Made by a program: the position numbers and the translations under genes
Notes under the pieces: model-generated
What the model was told of the DNA's origin: nothing
Seen by the model: the letters and a program-made list of their open reading frames with translations, nothing else
Databases searched by the model: none
Assembly: GCA_035041965.1 (NCBI GenBank)
Contig: JAPYMA010000440.1
Location: 1-64,000 of the forward strand
Direction of reading: 5' to 3'
Length of the DNA stretch: 64,000 nt
DNA from: Anisakis pegreffii
Taxonomy: Eukaryota > Nematoda > Chromadorea > Rhabditida > Anisakidae
Shown: positions 48,901-60,802 of the stretch, one piece after another
Layout of the letters: the number at the start of each line of letters is the position of its first letter
Position numbering within the stretch: position 1 is the first letter of the stretch

Positions 48901-49220
48901 CTATGCCACTACTACTGAGTAAGTAACATCGACACAACCGGTTGGTTGGCTCATGGAAATAAGATGAGCTCCTGCGCTAGTGCTGTCGTCTGCTGCCGCT
49001 GTCTAAATACCTTCAAATCATCATCTGCTTTCGTTCGCACATTCGAATGAATCCTAAAAAGCGCTTCTTCATCTTCTCTTTCCTTCATCTTCTTCAAATT
49101 AAACCACCAAAAACACCGGATACGCCCCTCGAATGAACCCGCTCCGTCTCAATTATGTTCCACTTGCCCCTGACTGGCTGCCTGCTTCCCACTGATCTAT
49201 TATAGCGCGAAAGCAAGATG
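45965..49220. other. Upstream region of dve-1; GC-richer patches
   Basis: Two GC-richer patches, 46660-46800 and 48930-49220, stand out upstream of the minus-strand start and could be promoter or enhancer DNA or untranslated exons. A GATG/GATA tandem lies at about 46838-46866. No coding is supported. Confidence 0.25.
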
Positions 49221-52200
49221 TAAAACGTACTTTTTTCTTGTATCACCGCTACGACCATCATCAACAACACATCACATTTACGTTACATCAATCGCACCGA
49301 ACCAAATCTTCACTTTCATTATACAAACTTATCTCTTTACTTCATTCCAACAAACACTATAACCCAGCATCTAATCACATTCAACCTATCTCTGTTCGGT
49401 TCTATCACTTACTTTTTCCTGTTCATGATTCGTGATCATAATTACAGCCAATCTCGTCACTTTCAAGATTTCCATTCTTATCAAATACGAAGGCAGGCAT
49501 ACAGTACCATACATACTCCATAACCCACCAATACCAAAAAATTTTCGTCATATATACATTATATGACACAATCATCAGTATTAAAACTGTTGCGTTAGAT
49601 ATGAGATCATTCGCTAACATTCTATGATATGATATGTTTATATCAGTCAACAACTTCAATACTGATCAAAAATTAATAACGATCACATCACTCTCTCCTA
49701 ATTCAATATGACTCATCGATCCATTTCTTCTATAGATGTCATCGAATTAAAATACAGTTTGATTTTTTGAACCAGTCACAGCAAATTCAGGTATTGGCAG
49801 ACAAATTAAACAAATTCAATTATCTTCGCTATTTGTTTCTCTGACAAAAGAATTTATTGGCGAAGCAGAATTACTTTTGAAGTTATTCATAATAGATCTA
49901 CAACAATCACATAATATATTCTAAACTGGCTGTGGTATTTTCATCTTTTATTCGATATTTTTAAATTGTTGACAGATAAATAGACGGAATTAGAAATGAA
50001 ATGAATAATGGATCAGATATAAGCAATCCAAGAAGAGTTGGGTATCGGCAGTAACAATCCAAACGAATATGCGATAAATGATCCAAGAAATAGATAAATG
50101 TTGCTCGCATGATAAAGCTAAACATCAATAATGACGTGCACTATTATTTCATTTCAGCGAATGACCTTCATTAATTTTTTGACTGATTGTGAATAAACTT
50201 CTCAAAAGCATTTGAAAAATCCACCTCTAAAGTTGTACTATCAATATGGATGTTACTTTCCAAACCAACTTTCCCTTCAACCGCTCCACTCAGTTTACTC
50301 AGTTTTTCCCACTGACATCTGAAAAGTTATATCAAATTCCAAGTTATGGCAAACTCATGTGTAAATGCGGTATGAAGTTTAACTGTCAATCTGGATATTC
50401 ATTGGAAATGATCATCAGTTGGGGATAATGGTCTAATAAACTAGACAATGGTGGAATTTCACAGCATATGAAAGTAAGACTATTGAAGGAGCATGAAAGT
50501 AAGCATATGTCGCTAATAAAGGTCATGAAACATGCTAAACGAGATAAAAGTGTTGGGAATGATGAAGTTTTTATCAACAAATCACTTAACATATACGGAT
50601 CGTCGAAGCGTTATCTATCGTTATCTGTTAGCCCGACCGATTAAATATTAGATGTGACATCAGTAAAAAGTAAACGAATCTTCAGCTAAGATATCGCTGA
50701 AAGACAAATGAATCCCTCTGAAAGTGATAAGGACATCATCTCGATAGATATTGTCACATCAAAGTATTTACACTGTGAATATCGCATATCGCATTAATAT
50801 GATATCGCATTAATATGCTATCGCATTAATATGCTATCGCATTAATCAACTTGTATCGATATTTCATCCATACCTCACCGCTCATTCTAACGATAACGTT
50901 TTGAAGACATACGGTTCATTCTGATCTAATTCGCCTGAATATAATCAGTAATTTAACAACGAAAATGAATCTGCAATACCACAACATACTTAGAGACAAT
51001 GTGTTTCGAAAACGTACGATGTGCGAATTTTTTCTAAGGAACTTTTGACTTGTCGATTGATACATCAATCCAATCCGTGAAAGAGAAATGGTTGGCGATC
51101 AGAACGTCTTGAGTGATAATGAAAGATTCAAGTTTCTGATAAAAACAAAATTTACATGAGAAAATCTCCGTTCCCGTCAAAACCCGATTCAAGCAAATTT
51201 CTCAACTTTCTTAACACCACTCTGCATGCACACTTCTTGGATGTAACAACTCAGTCAATTAATTATCTTTGCACTATTGTTTGAACAAAGTTTGCCAATG
51301 AATACTGCTAACTTTATGTCAACTAAATGTTCTATTTTCTGAACAACTCAATGTTTTTGGTTACTGATCAAGCGGAACCTTCGAAATCTACCAGTGTACG
51401 CATTTTGCTTCTTTTGAATTGATAAGTGAGAAGTTCGAGAAGATTTGATTAACTGAGTGATCTGATTTTTGTGCAAATGAGTCGGCTTTAATCTAATACC
51501 TGTGAACGATCGAATTGGTTGCTGGGAAGAAGCAAAGCAATCAATATTCAGCAAATCTTTAATCGAATATCAGAAACATTACTGAAGGTTAAACATAAGC
51601 TTAGCATGCTGGAAATTCTTAAGAAGCTCATAGCAGTAATTTGGAGCAAGTCTGTTGTTCAGGATGAAAGTGAATTTTGATATACAAATATCCTCTCTGA
51701 TGCATGGAATGAAAGTGACATTACTGACGTAATAACACCTTTTTTGATGTATTATTGTCTCATCGTTGGAGTTGCGTGGGGTGTTCTATTGTATAACGTC
51801 TCATTCTGTCTTTCATACAGCCGGCTGGTTCCTTCAATTCTGTTCGATTATTCTTTCAACTCAACGTCACATGTTATATTATAATTGTAATACATGGCTC
51901 AATTGAAATGCAATGCAAAAGGATTGAACACAACCATAGTATCAACATCGTTTCACATGTACACACGCTCTTAAGTGTTACATTTTTATACAACTCCTTT
52001 CGAGCTTCAGCATATATCTCAGTATGTTAATTCAGGGGAATTGGATCGTACTCATAATAAATGCAAACAAACTCTCTGATAGATGTGGCAAGAACATAAG
52101 CAGAAGCAAGGATCAAAATTGAGTCGGTGTCATTTCACGACCACTCTGATGAAGGATGAACATTTGGATACACAAATAAACAAAAGGTTAGCATTCTTCG

Positions 52201-55200
52201 TTGCAATCCTAGCTGGAATTATTGAAAGCCGAATGCACTAAATTTTAAAAGTAAAAACATTACTGTAATACAGAGTTGTTATCGTAGTATAGAGGTAGAT
52301 AATAAAAGATAAACGAGGGCAGATAAACAGGAGATGATATTGTGAAGGATAGATATTGAAAGGGAACACAACAATATAATGATATTGAGAATAAGAGCCA
52401 ATCGAACTGACAACGATAGAAGTAGCAAGAACATAAGGAGGAGCCATGTCAATCTACGGCTAAAACCGGTTACTGGAGCCACTCACAGCCTCCATCTTAA
52501 GCCGACCAACGAATTGATTTCGATACGCAGATAAAGGTGTGCATTGGTATATATATTCACTTGAAGGTATTTGCAATAGTAATCGAAACATCACAACCCC
52601 GTCAAATAACTAAAATGTTCGAATTTTCATTGAATCACACAACCAACCATAAGAAATAACATGCACTCATCAATGCAGATTTATGATCAAGAGATGATGA
52701 GTGATCAGCCACTCCTCTCCTTCGATTGAACGGCATCACCTGAATGGATAGCAAGTAGAAAGAAGTAATTGGGGATGAACGAGAGGGTAAAATTTACACT
52801 TGATTATTGAGAAAGCCGGTTCAATATATCGCGTTATCAGCGAGGAAGTTTTATCATTACAGATTTGATTCTTGATTTGCAGTTATGAGTTGCGAGAAGT
52901 ATTCATCACGGTTAGCATAATGGTATACGTTTGATGGTTTGATACCCCGTAGCGGCATACGCACACACTCGAATGAGATGGTAGACAATGGTTACGTAAT
53001 TTATCCTAAACAGATAGATGCATAGCCATACATATGTATTTAAAAGGTTGTCGCTATTGGTCGCATGTGATTGATCTGTCATTGATTCATAAATCTCAAT
53101 ATCCATTTCGATAACATATATCTGAATCTTTCAAGGTCTAGATTCGAAAGGTGTAATCTCTCTTTCGATGTTGAGCATGTGGAACAAACCTGATCAATGA
53201 TTTTAGCATTATCCTTCCAAGCAACCTTTGCATTCATCAATTTCAACGTTTCGAGTTGATTTTTTGCATTCCGAAAGAATGAATGCAGTTAGAATACACG
53301 TTTATCTTGTTATATTTAACATCCATCGCCACCAATGTTCAAGTTTTTTCTTTTTTCGTCCAACAAAAAATTATCATCTTTGATGCATTCGACTTTCACT
53401 TTCTAAATGAACTTTACCAGAACTGATTATTCAGTTTTCCGAGTTGCAGATTACGACTTTAAATTCCAATTGCCTATAATTAAAAGTTTAACTTCTCAAT
53501 GGTCATTTTTTACAGAGGCTATGAATGGAAAGCAATTGAGAACATTTCTTTCACAGTGGCTGTTCATCACTGAGAACATTCCACTGAATCGACGACGTCT
53601 CATATTGTCTCGGAACGAATAGGATGATACACATATGAGTTTAGAGCAGTGTGAAGAGCAATCACTCCGTGTTCGATAGCACCGAAATGCAGATTCCGTT
53701 CTCATACTTTGGAATGAAGCCTTAGACAATTTTCGATGTTTAAGCACCTATACATTAGGCGATTTATCTCGATAGCCTAGAAAAACTGGAGACTGTGATG
53801 GAATTATCGTGTCACAGTGTTATTGTCATCTTATTTATTTGGGCAGCTTCGATGCGTTGATAAATGATTTTTGACCACTTGAATCACACAGCTCTGTACG
53901 AGCGCATCTTTTCCGCCTTATGGCAATATCATGATTGCCATATTGTTGCAATACGCTCGGCTCGAATGCAATGAACACACTGAATGATCAACTGCTTGGC
54001 CATAACGAATCCTTTTTGCAACCTCACGTAAATTTTTCACCCACATATTAGCAACGTTCGCTTTTTTATGTGGAACCGAAAGAAAAGTGAAAAATAGAAT
54101 TAGGTGAATGAAGTGCGATAAGTGTTTGATGGATAAGAAAAGGGAAACGAACTGCTGAAGGGATGAGAAAGAAAGATGAGTACGGAAGAGAAGTGAATTG
54201 ATTTTAATGGAGATTGATGAAGAATGCGTGGATGATGATGATGATGCTTCATGAAAGTGTTGCTGTTTGGATCGTCGTATTTGGATGAATGCAACTCATC
54301 ATTACAACTGCAAAAAACTCGTTACTTTTTTGTTATTCTCCTTTCATGAAATAAGAATGAATGAATCGTCGATCGTTTTCTCTTCATATCTTATCAACAT
54401 CTCATTAGATCACTTCTTATTATTACATAACCACTGCACACATACGTATGTATATCTAAACAATGCTAAACAACTGGTTTTCGAAACGATTTCGTTTCGA
54501 TTTCGTTTCTGATTTTCGTTTCATGCCATTTGTGAATGGCACATTTGAAAATTGAAAGTTGCAATTAGTGAATAAATTCGGTTCAATGAGATGAGCACTT
54601 AAGGGCACTATTTTTGATTGTTATCGTAATAAACGATCAAATTCATCATTCGAGTCGGTCATTTATGATATGGCGTTGATCCGATGAATAATGAACATTG
54701 GGATTAATTCGAGATATTTGAATCAACAGATATCCATCGACCTGTTGTGAAACGGCAGAAGAATTTCACGATCATTCCAATAAACGAGTACAAATTGATG
54801 TCTGATTATATCTGATTTTGCGACTACTATCGTGTCACTGTGCATCTTAGTATGTCTCACCTTAGACCTTGGCAATCCTACTTCAACAAATTTTCTGCAA
54901 ATATTACATTTCATAATACTTCATTTCAGCTTGAAAACTAAACTGTATGGCTTTGATTATCGCAGAATTTTCAATCTGTTGAATTGACTAAGCAAATCAT
55001 TTATAAGAGTGCTGTTTTCAGATGTAGTTAATCGGTGATTATTGAAGGGTTAGCGCAGAAATGATTACAGAATAAACAAACTGAAGAAAAAACGATTGAA
55101 TCTATTAATTTGACGACGGTTTTCCGATCACGTGAAAGAATACCGAATTTTCATGCATTCCATCTCTGATGCAATCGAACATCTTAACATTATGAAGCAG

Positions 55201-55890
55201 TAAATTAAGAACCGCATATTGAACATGCATTACAGAATGTCCTAGTCCAGATGCTTTGACACAAAAGATGCAGTCTATAAGCTGAGTTATAATGTCACGA
55301 TAAGATTAAATGCGATCGTATTAAAATGCAAGCTAACTCAAACGGCAGCCTTTCTCCTGAAGCCTTAGAAATGCTTTCAGTCAGATGACTGTCGGTCTGA
55401 GTAATGGCTAAGCAAACATAATCTTTTCAGGTGAAGTGTAACTAGAAAGCCATGAAAACTGTGAAAATTAGCTGACTTAATTTGATCTGAGCTGCATTTA
55501 CATTACATATCATAAGAGCATGCGCCAAAGCTCAGGCATAAGCCTCAGTGAAATTTTGAGCCTAAATCTGAGTTCAATCAAACAGATAAAGCTGAATTAC
55601 GTCTAGTGATTTTTGCAAGGTTTCAACATGCTACACGGTTCTCAATGCTCATTTTCTTGAACTGTGTCGGATGGTTGAATTCTTTCCCTCTTTAGATCAG
55701 ATGGGTTCATCGAGATGAATTTTTCGCAATAATCTGAACTTTCAAATTTAGACTGTTTTCGATGGAGCAGCAAAATTTTTGATTTTATGCGCATTAGGTT
55801 GATCTTAATTGTAGCGCAACATCTGATGCTAGTGATCCACTTGAGAATACCTCTAATGCCTCTAGAATATTTCATTAGAGAATGCCGAAT
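49221..55890. other. Intergenic AT-rich sequence
   Basis: It contains the 16-bp tandem at 50781-50846 and a short GAT tandem at about 54231-54246. The listed open frames, for example 53496-53747 and 54723-54914 on the minus strand, have no splice context or known domain. Confidence 0.35.
50781..50846. repeat. 16-bp tandem repeat
   Basis: Units of ATCGCATTAATATG(A/C)T at 50788, 50804 and 50820, with partial units on both ends. Confidence 0.95.
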
Positions 55891-55893
55891 GTG

Positions 55894-56112
55894 TCAAATG
55901 GTCTTTATCACGTTCAGCAAATTTTGCAAGCGCATAAATTTAGCGGAGCTAAAGGGAGGATGTAATTTCCCTATCCTCTCAAAACCCGAAGAGGTTAGAG
56001 AATATATCTTTGGTCCATCCTGAAATATATTTCTGAGTAGATCGCTCTTCAAATTAACGGGAAACCATGAAGCCAGCGAACCCGACAATACAGCCAAAAA
56101 TATTGGGACCAT
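55894..56112 (-). CDS. Possible small secreted protein
   Basis: ATG at 56112 opens a 72-residue frame. The first residues, MVPIFLAVLSGSLASWFPV, look like a signal peptide, followed by a polar region with a Pro-rich HPPFSSAKF and a stop at 55894-55896. An ATATTTCAG inside the frame could instead be an acceptor, so the first 30 codons may belong to a separate exon. The function is unknown. Confidence 0.3.
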   Translation of the reverse strand: MVPIFLAVLSGSLASWFPVNLKSDLLRNIFQDGPKIYSLTSSGFERIGKLHPPFSSAKFMRLQNLLNVIKTI

Positions 56113-58279
56113 TTTGAAGAGCAATTCAACAGAGAATGATAATTTCAAAGATGTGTGTAGTTCAGTAATTTAGACTAAAGCTTAACGATTGCACCATGAG
56201 TGAGTAGTTTAAATTAAATGTTCAGTTTTATGTTCACTAATATCAGTGAAGTCAATTCGAACACAAATCATATTTCGTCTGTCAGTAGAGATCTCTTTCA
56301 ATGTTAATGTTGTTATTGCTGGAAATAGCAATGCAACCTTGTTTCATTGTAGTGCACGAATGTCAACTGATAATACACGGAATGTCCGAGTGATAGTTGT
56401 CTGCCATCGTCAATACCGATGCGCTGCACGAGTGTATCTCATCTACCTCTCTGAACTGAACTGTATTATCCTGTCATCCATCCTTCTCAACCATTACTTA
56501 TTTTCACCGGAAAGTGAAACAAGATAAACGTTTATGTATTTGTTTATATATGCAACAAATACAAGTAGATGTGGAACCGTTTTGTAGACATGTAATGTGA
56601 AGAAACCGGAATTTGATGCGATGAAATGAAATGAAAGATTGAATGTCGATTGGCTGTGTTGTGTATGCACATGATGTCTATTTCTTGTACAATAATTCTA
56701 ATCATCATTATGCACTTATGGATATCGATCACTCTCGCTTAAAGCACACATCTATCAACACATTCTGCCTCGTTGTTACATAAACTCGCTTTATTCAACA
56801 GCATCAGAAGCCGTTATGAATAAACATCTCTCTTCAACACCGCCTTTGGGGCTACCAAAAGTGTTTTTGTGAGCAACAAACAATTCGAACTCTTTATCAA
56901 CTGAATAAATGAATGATGTTAGAAAGAATATATTTCACTGAGTAAACAAATTTCAGTTAGCTATTGTCGGCATTTAGATAATAATTGAACGCAGAGTCAG
57001 ATAACAGCATCGAAACGTTCATCATTTTCACTTTTTTTTTTCAAATAAAGCTCGAATATTTCACAAAATATCAACTGATTCGATAAAATCTTTCCAGTGG
57101 TTCCGTTCATTTGATCAGTACTCGAGAATGACGTATAGCTGAAAGCATATGTCAACAATGGGAATTCAATTACCCAAATTCACCAAATTTTTTCGGAGGA
57201 CATTTAAAGGAATTGTTCAAAAAATAAGGCGATGAAGTGTGGTCTGCCATACGGCCAAAGGCACGAAAGTGAGTAAGTATATTGTCAACTGGTTGGTAAG
57301 GCTAATCAGCCATTTAAATAAAGATAATTGCATTATATTCGAATGATATTGCAATGTAATGAGTGAATCGATTAGATTAGACTTAATTCGTTCCTCGCAC
57401 ACTCAAATCCTCAAATCGTATACGTTTAATTAGTAACGAGTAAGATAATACTACGGTAAAGTGACATAGCAGTGAACGAACGAATAAATCGTCTTTATAA
57501 TATGGTTGTCAGTTAACTGCCTCTTCTCATTATCTTCTCCCGGATGAGCCTCGTCCCACACCAGCTTTATCTCTCTATTATCTAGCTGATAGCTGTGCAC
57601 TAAGATTGAACAGAGCCATTCATTCATCCTCATCTTAATCACCAGCGTTACTGAAGAAAGCTGCTAAACAGATTAATAGGAGCAACCAAAAAGGCGCATT
57701 TCTAATTTCCCTTCTCATGGATTGTAATGAGATTGTGAATGCATGCTAAAAATGCAACTCACGGTCAGTGATATTCGACATTGGAAATTGTTTACAGTTG
57801 GTTATTTTGAAACTTATTTCTCGGAGAAAACTTCAAATTTTTTGTGCAATTCCATTCGCAGAAATAACGTCTTCGATGAAAAGAATACACGGAATATTAT
57901 GCAAACTACGAAAAATCGATGACTCTATTGTCCAGCAAAAACATTGAACGATAAAACGCATTTCCGTAGATCTCCGTGAAGTTGCGCAGTTCTCTCGGTG
58001 CATCACGAAAGCGAAATTCTTTCTCCACTTGATGAGAGTATTTTTTTTAGAAAAATCAAAGAAAATTTCCGTTTCTGAACAAATGCATACATTTATGAAT
58101 GCATCTTAATCAAAAATAGCTTCCCAGTTCGGTAGAAGAAAGTATTCATGTGGAGCTTCTTTTACGTGAGAACGTTGATGAGCTCTGTTTCTCAATAAAC
58201 GACCTCATCTTTATGCAATTGCTAAGAGAAATTCCAAAAAGCTCTCTTCAAAGTGTTTAAGGCGACAAAACTGCAATAT
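56113..58279. other. Intergenic AT-rich sequence
   Basis: No supported genes. The frame at 56246-56527 starts at GTG and lacks context. Confidence 0.3.
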
Positions 58280-58439
58280 GGTAAATCCAGTGTTGGGCAC
58301 TAGTGATAGAGATAACGCTCCGCTACCAATTTCGGGGATAATAGCAATAGCGATAGCGAAAGAGCGGACTTCTTTTCGATAGCGAAATAGCGATAGTGCG
58401 CTATTGTGTTTCGATAGCGTGCCCAACACTGGATAAATC
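58280..58439. mobile_element. 144-bp hAT-like MITE with 8-bp target duplication
   Basis: The element is 58288-58431. It begins CAGTGTTGGGCAC and ends GTGCCCAACACTG, a perfect 13-bp terminal inverted repeat. Flanks GGTAAATC (58280-58287) and GATAAATC (58432-58439) are an 8-bp target duplication with one mismatch. CAG-starting TIRs and 8-bp duplications are hAT hallmarks. The interior is rich in GCGATAGCGAAA-type subrepeats and encodes nothing. Confidence 0.88.
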
Positions 58440-59100
58440 GCTTCAGCTTTCGTAGATTCAATTATAATGTGTTCAGTATGACTCATGAATATCGGGAACC
58501 ACTCAAGAGCGTACTGCACATTGACTCCAACAATGCTACACATCAAATCAGACACTTGACAAGTTTACTTCACTTGCATACGCTTTACACCGACTTCTAC
58601 ATGTAGAAGGCACAAGAGTGTGAAATTGCCGCACTGAGATACGTTGTGCTGGAAGGAAACTTACTGAGCCAGGCCAAAATTAATTGATTCTGGTGTAGAC
58701 CAGTTCTGGTGCGACCTGGCAAATTTTTGTACGGCCAGGTGATCCAGGATCGACAATGCCATGCTCCCGTTCGCACCGTTCCATCCGCAGCCTTGATGTA
58801 CTTTTCGAAAACTTTAAATTTTGTTTTGGAAATAACACGAAGACATTAAAAATAGCTCCGGAAAAAGAACTCCTCATTCCGAGCTCAGAAAGCACCACCA
58901 AACGAGTCGTTTATAAATGTTTGAGCTTATACTGTAGCAAGAATTTCAGATCGATTTCTCCGAGTAACTATGATTATGAAATGAAAAATGAATTTCCAGA
59001 GCTGTACCAGAAATGGGAATGTTTTTTTAGCAGAAAAGAGCTCGGTGATTGCTACATGCAAATTGATCGATGGACACAGAGTGCCTGCATCATTTTGAAT

Positions 59101-59298
59101 CGCTACCCGGTCAATCTGTTTAAAGACACATTGCCTAACGGACAGTTTGTCTAATTTAGTTTTTTAATACATATTTCGCCTAACAGGCAATCTGTCCTTT
59201 AGGTAAATTGTCTGTTAGGCAAGCTGTCGTTAGGCAATGTGTCTTCAGGCAAATTGTCTTTAGGCAAAATGTCTTTGGTCAGATTGACCGGTAACGGT
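59101..59298. repeat. Foldback element with 15-bp minisatellite arms
   Basis: The left arm, with CCGGTCAATCTGTTTAAAGA, is inverted relative to the right end, which reads TTTGGTCAGATTGACCGGTA. Between them lie units of AGGCAA-x-TTGTCTTT, six on the right arm (about 59185-59277) and two in opposite orientation on the left. A long plus-strand frame (58756-59154) runs into the left arm and is probably not a gene. Confidence 0.75.
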
Positions 59299-59429
59299 TT
59301 TAGCCTGAGTGCACTACGACGTTCCCACAAGGAGTACATTTCACTAATACCTTTCTTCCCATAAGAATACCTTCCCAATTGAATTTCAATAATTCCTGGG
59401 AAAATAAAGCGTTTCACTAACTGATCATT

Positions 59430-59578
59430 ATATAAACACACGGTGGTCTGCTCTCCTAGCCAGCGGGGTGGCGTAAATTGAGGCTAAAACAATGTGCACG
59501 GAAACGCGAGCATTGTGGCCAGTAACGTTACAAACGTTTGATAGCCTGCATGCCAATGCAGGTAATATAAACACACGG
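59430..59578 (+). mobile_element. Very short 5'-truncated RTE tail with target duplication
   Basis: The insert 59444-59564 (121 bp) is flanked by the 14-bp repeat ATATAAACACACGG at 59430-59443 and 59565-59578. Its 3' part matches the 3' end of the element at 3453-4074: ATTGTGGCCAG, TTACAAACGTTTGATAGCCT and the CAGGTAAT tail, including the last codons ASNVTNV and stop. It is plus-strand, the opposite orientation to the first copy. Confidence 0.85.
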
Positions 59579-60260
59579 AGTGTATCTAGTGCAAATCCCG
59601 TACTATCAAAAAGAACAACATTGAAAAACGTGCTGGAATTTTCTTCAGTAGAACTTTTGGAATGAAGATAAGACTTTTCACAATGAATGAAATATTTATT
59701 GAGTGACAACAAGTAAATTTATAAACAAAAAACAACAAAAAATCACACAATAATCATAATGAATACAACATTCTCAACGACTGTAAGAAATGAAAGAATA
59801 TCACAACAAATTGATCAATCACAAAGCCGTGAACAACCGTGAAAGTAACTCGTTCTTTGTTTCGATTTACTCTTAATCACACATCTTCCTCGCTTATCGC
59901 ATGAATGCTTCAATAACAAAATTTCCGTTGAGATTTTATGAATTGGGCTAATGAAAACAAACCCCCATGCAAATTGTCTATTTAAGTTAAAAAAATATCA
60001 ACACAATAATATCAATCATAAGAAACGTCTATTCGACAGAATTGTCATCACAACATCAAGTGATTGTGAACTATTTATTGGTTAAGTAACCCGTAACAAT
60101 AAACAGTGAGATGAAATTATTTAAGTGACCAGAAACAATGTTTCAATTTTGGATGACCATGTGAAGAGATAAATGAAAACGTATAAATTATACAAGTACC
60201 TACGTGATTGCACTGAAATAAAATGTGATGCACAGATGAATGCTGACACTTTCTGTGTTC

Positions 60261-60614
60261 CTAGAATATTCTACAATACTCATAAAAAATACGGGCATCT
60301 CGAATAAAAATGAGCAACAAGACGGATTCACAAAACGACCTTTCATAGATATACGGATCAAAATACCACAGTGGTAAATATTCACGTGGTCCAACTTTAT
60401 TCACAGCAGAATTAAGGTGGCACTGATTCCAACTGCAAGTGAACGCATTCGAATTAGAACAATTCAAGTAAATTTGGTGGGTACACATTATCCTTCCTAC
60501 GTCCTGTTTCGACATTGCGGGTAAAATGGTTGGCATGCAAATCTCCTTCAGGCTAAATGACTCAATATTCGCAAAATCAGTCCCGTCATGTTTCACAACG
60601 AGATCAATGAACAA
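60261..60614 (-). CDS. Open frame downstream of the CHID1-like gene, unknown
   Basis: The 117-codon frame begins at TTG and the first ATG gives about 91 residues. It includes QDVGRIMCTHQIYLNCSNSN and SWNQCHLNSAVNKVGPREYL. It is Cys-containing with coding-like composition. It starts 189 bp after the stop of the CHID1-like gene on the same strand. No acceptor or domain was recognised, so it may be chance or an exon of another gene. Confidence 0.3.
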   Translation of the reverse strand: MFIDLVVKHDGTDFANIESFSLKEICMPTILPAMSKQDVGRIMCTHQIYLNCSNSNAFTCSWNQCHLNSAVNKVGPREYLPLWYFDPYIYERSFCESVLLLIFIRDARIFYEYCRIF

Positions 60615-60802
60615 AGAGTTTATTCAATATTCAATCACTTTTACAACTTTCCAAACGAAGCGATATTGTTAGCTGCAGTAAATTGGGTTTTCAAAAAAAA
60701 TGATGACAGAGCTAGTACCTGGTGATAACATAGAGGCGTTTACCGTTATTGAGCTGAAACTGATTGTTAAATGAATAAATTTGTATAGCAAAAGCAGTGG
60801 AA

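Noticed and set aside
50781..50846. CRISPR-like array
   Set aside because: Units are contiguous 16-bp copies with no spacers in eukaryotic DNA: a plain tandem repeat.
58756..59154. 132-residue plus-strand frame as a gene
   Set aside because: Its end runs into the foldback minisatellite, with no splice signals or domain.
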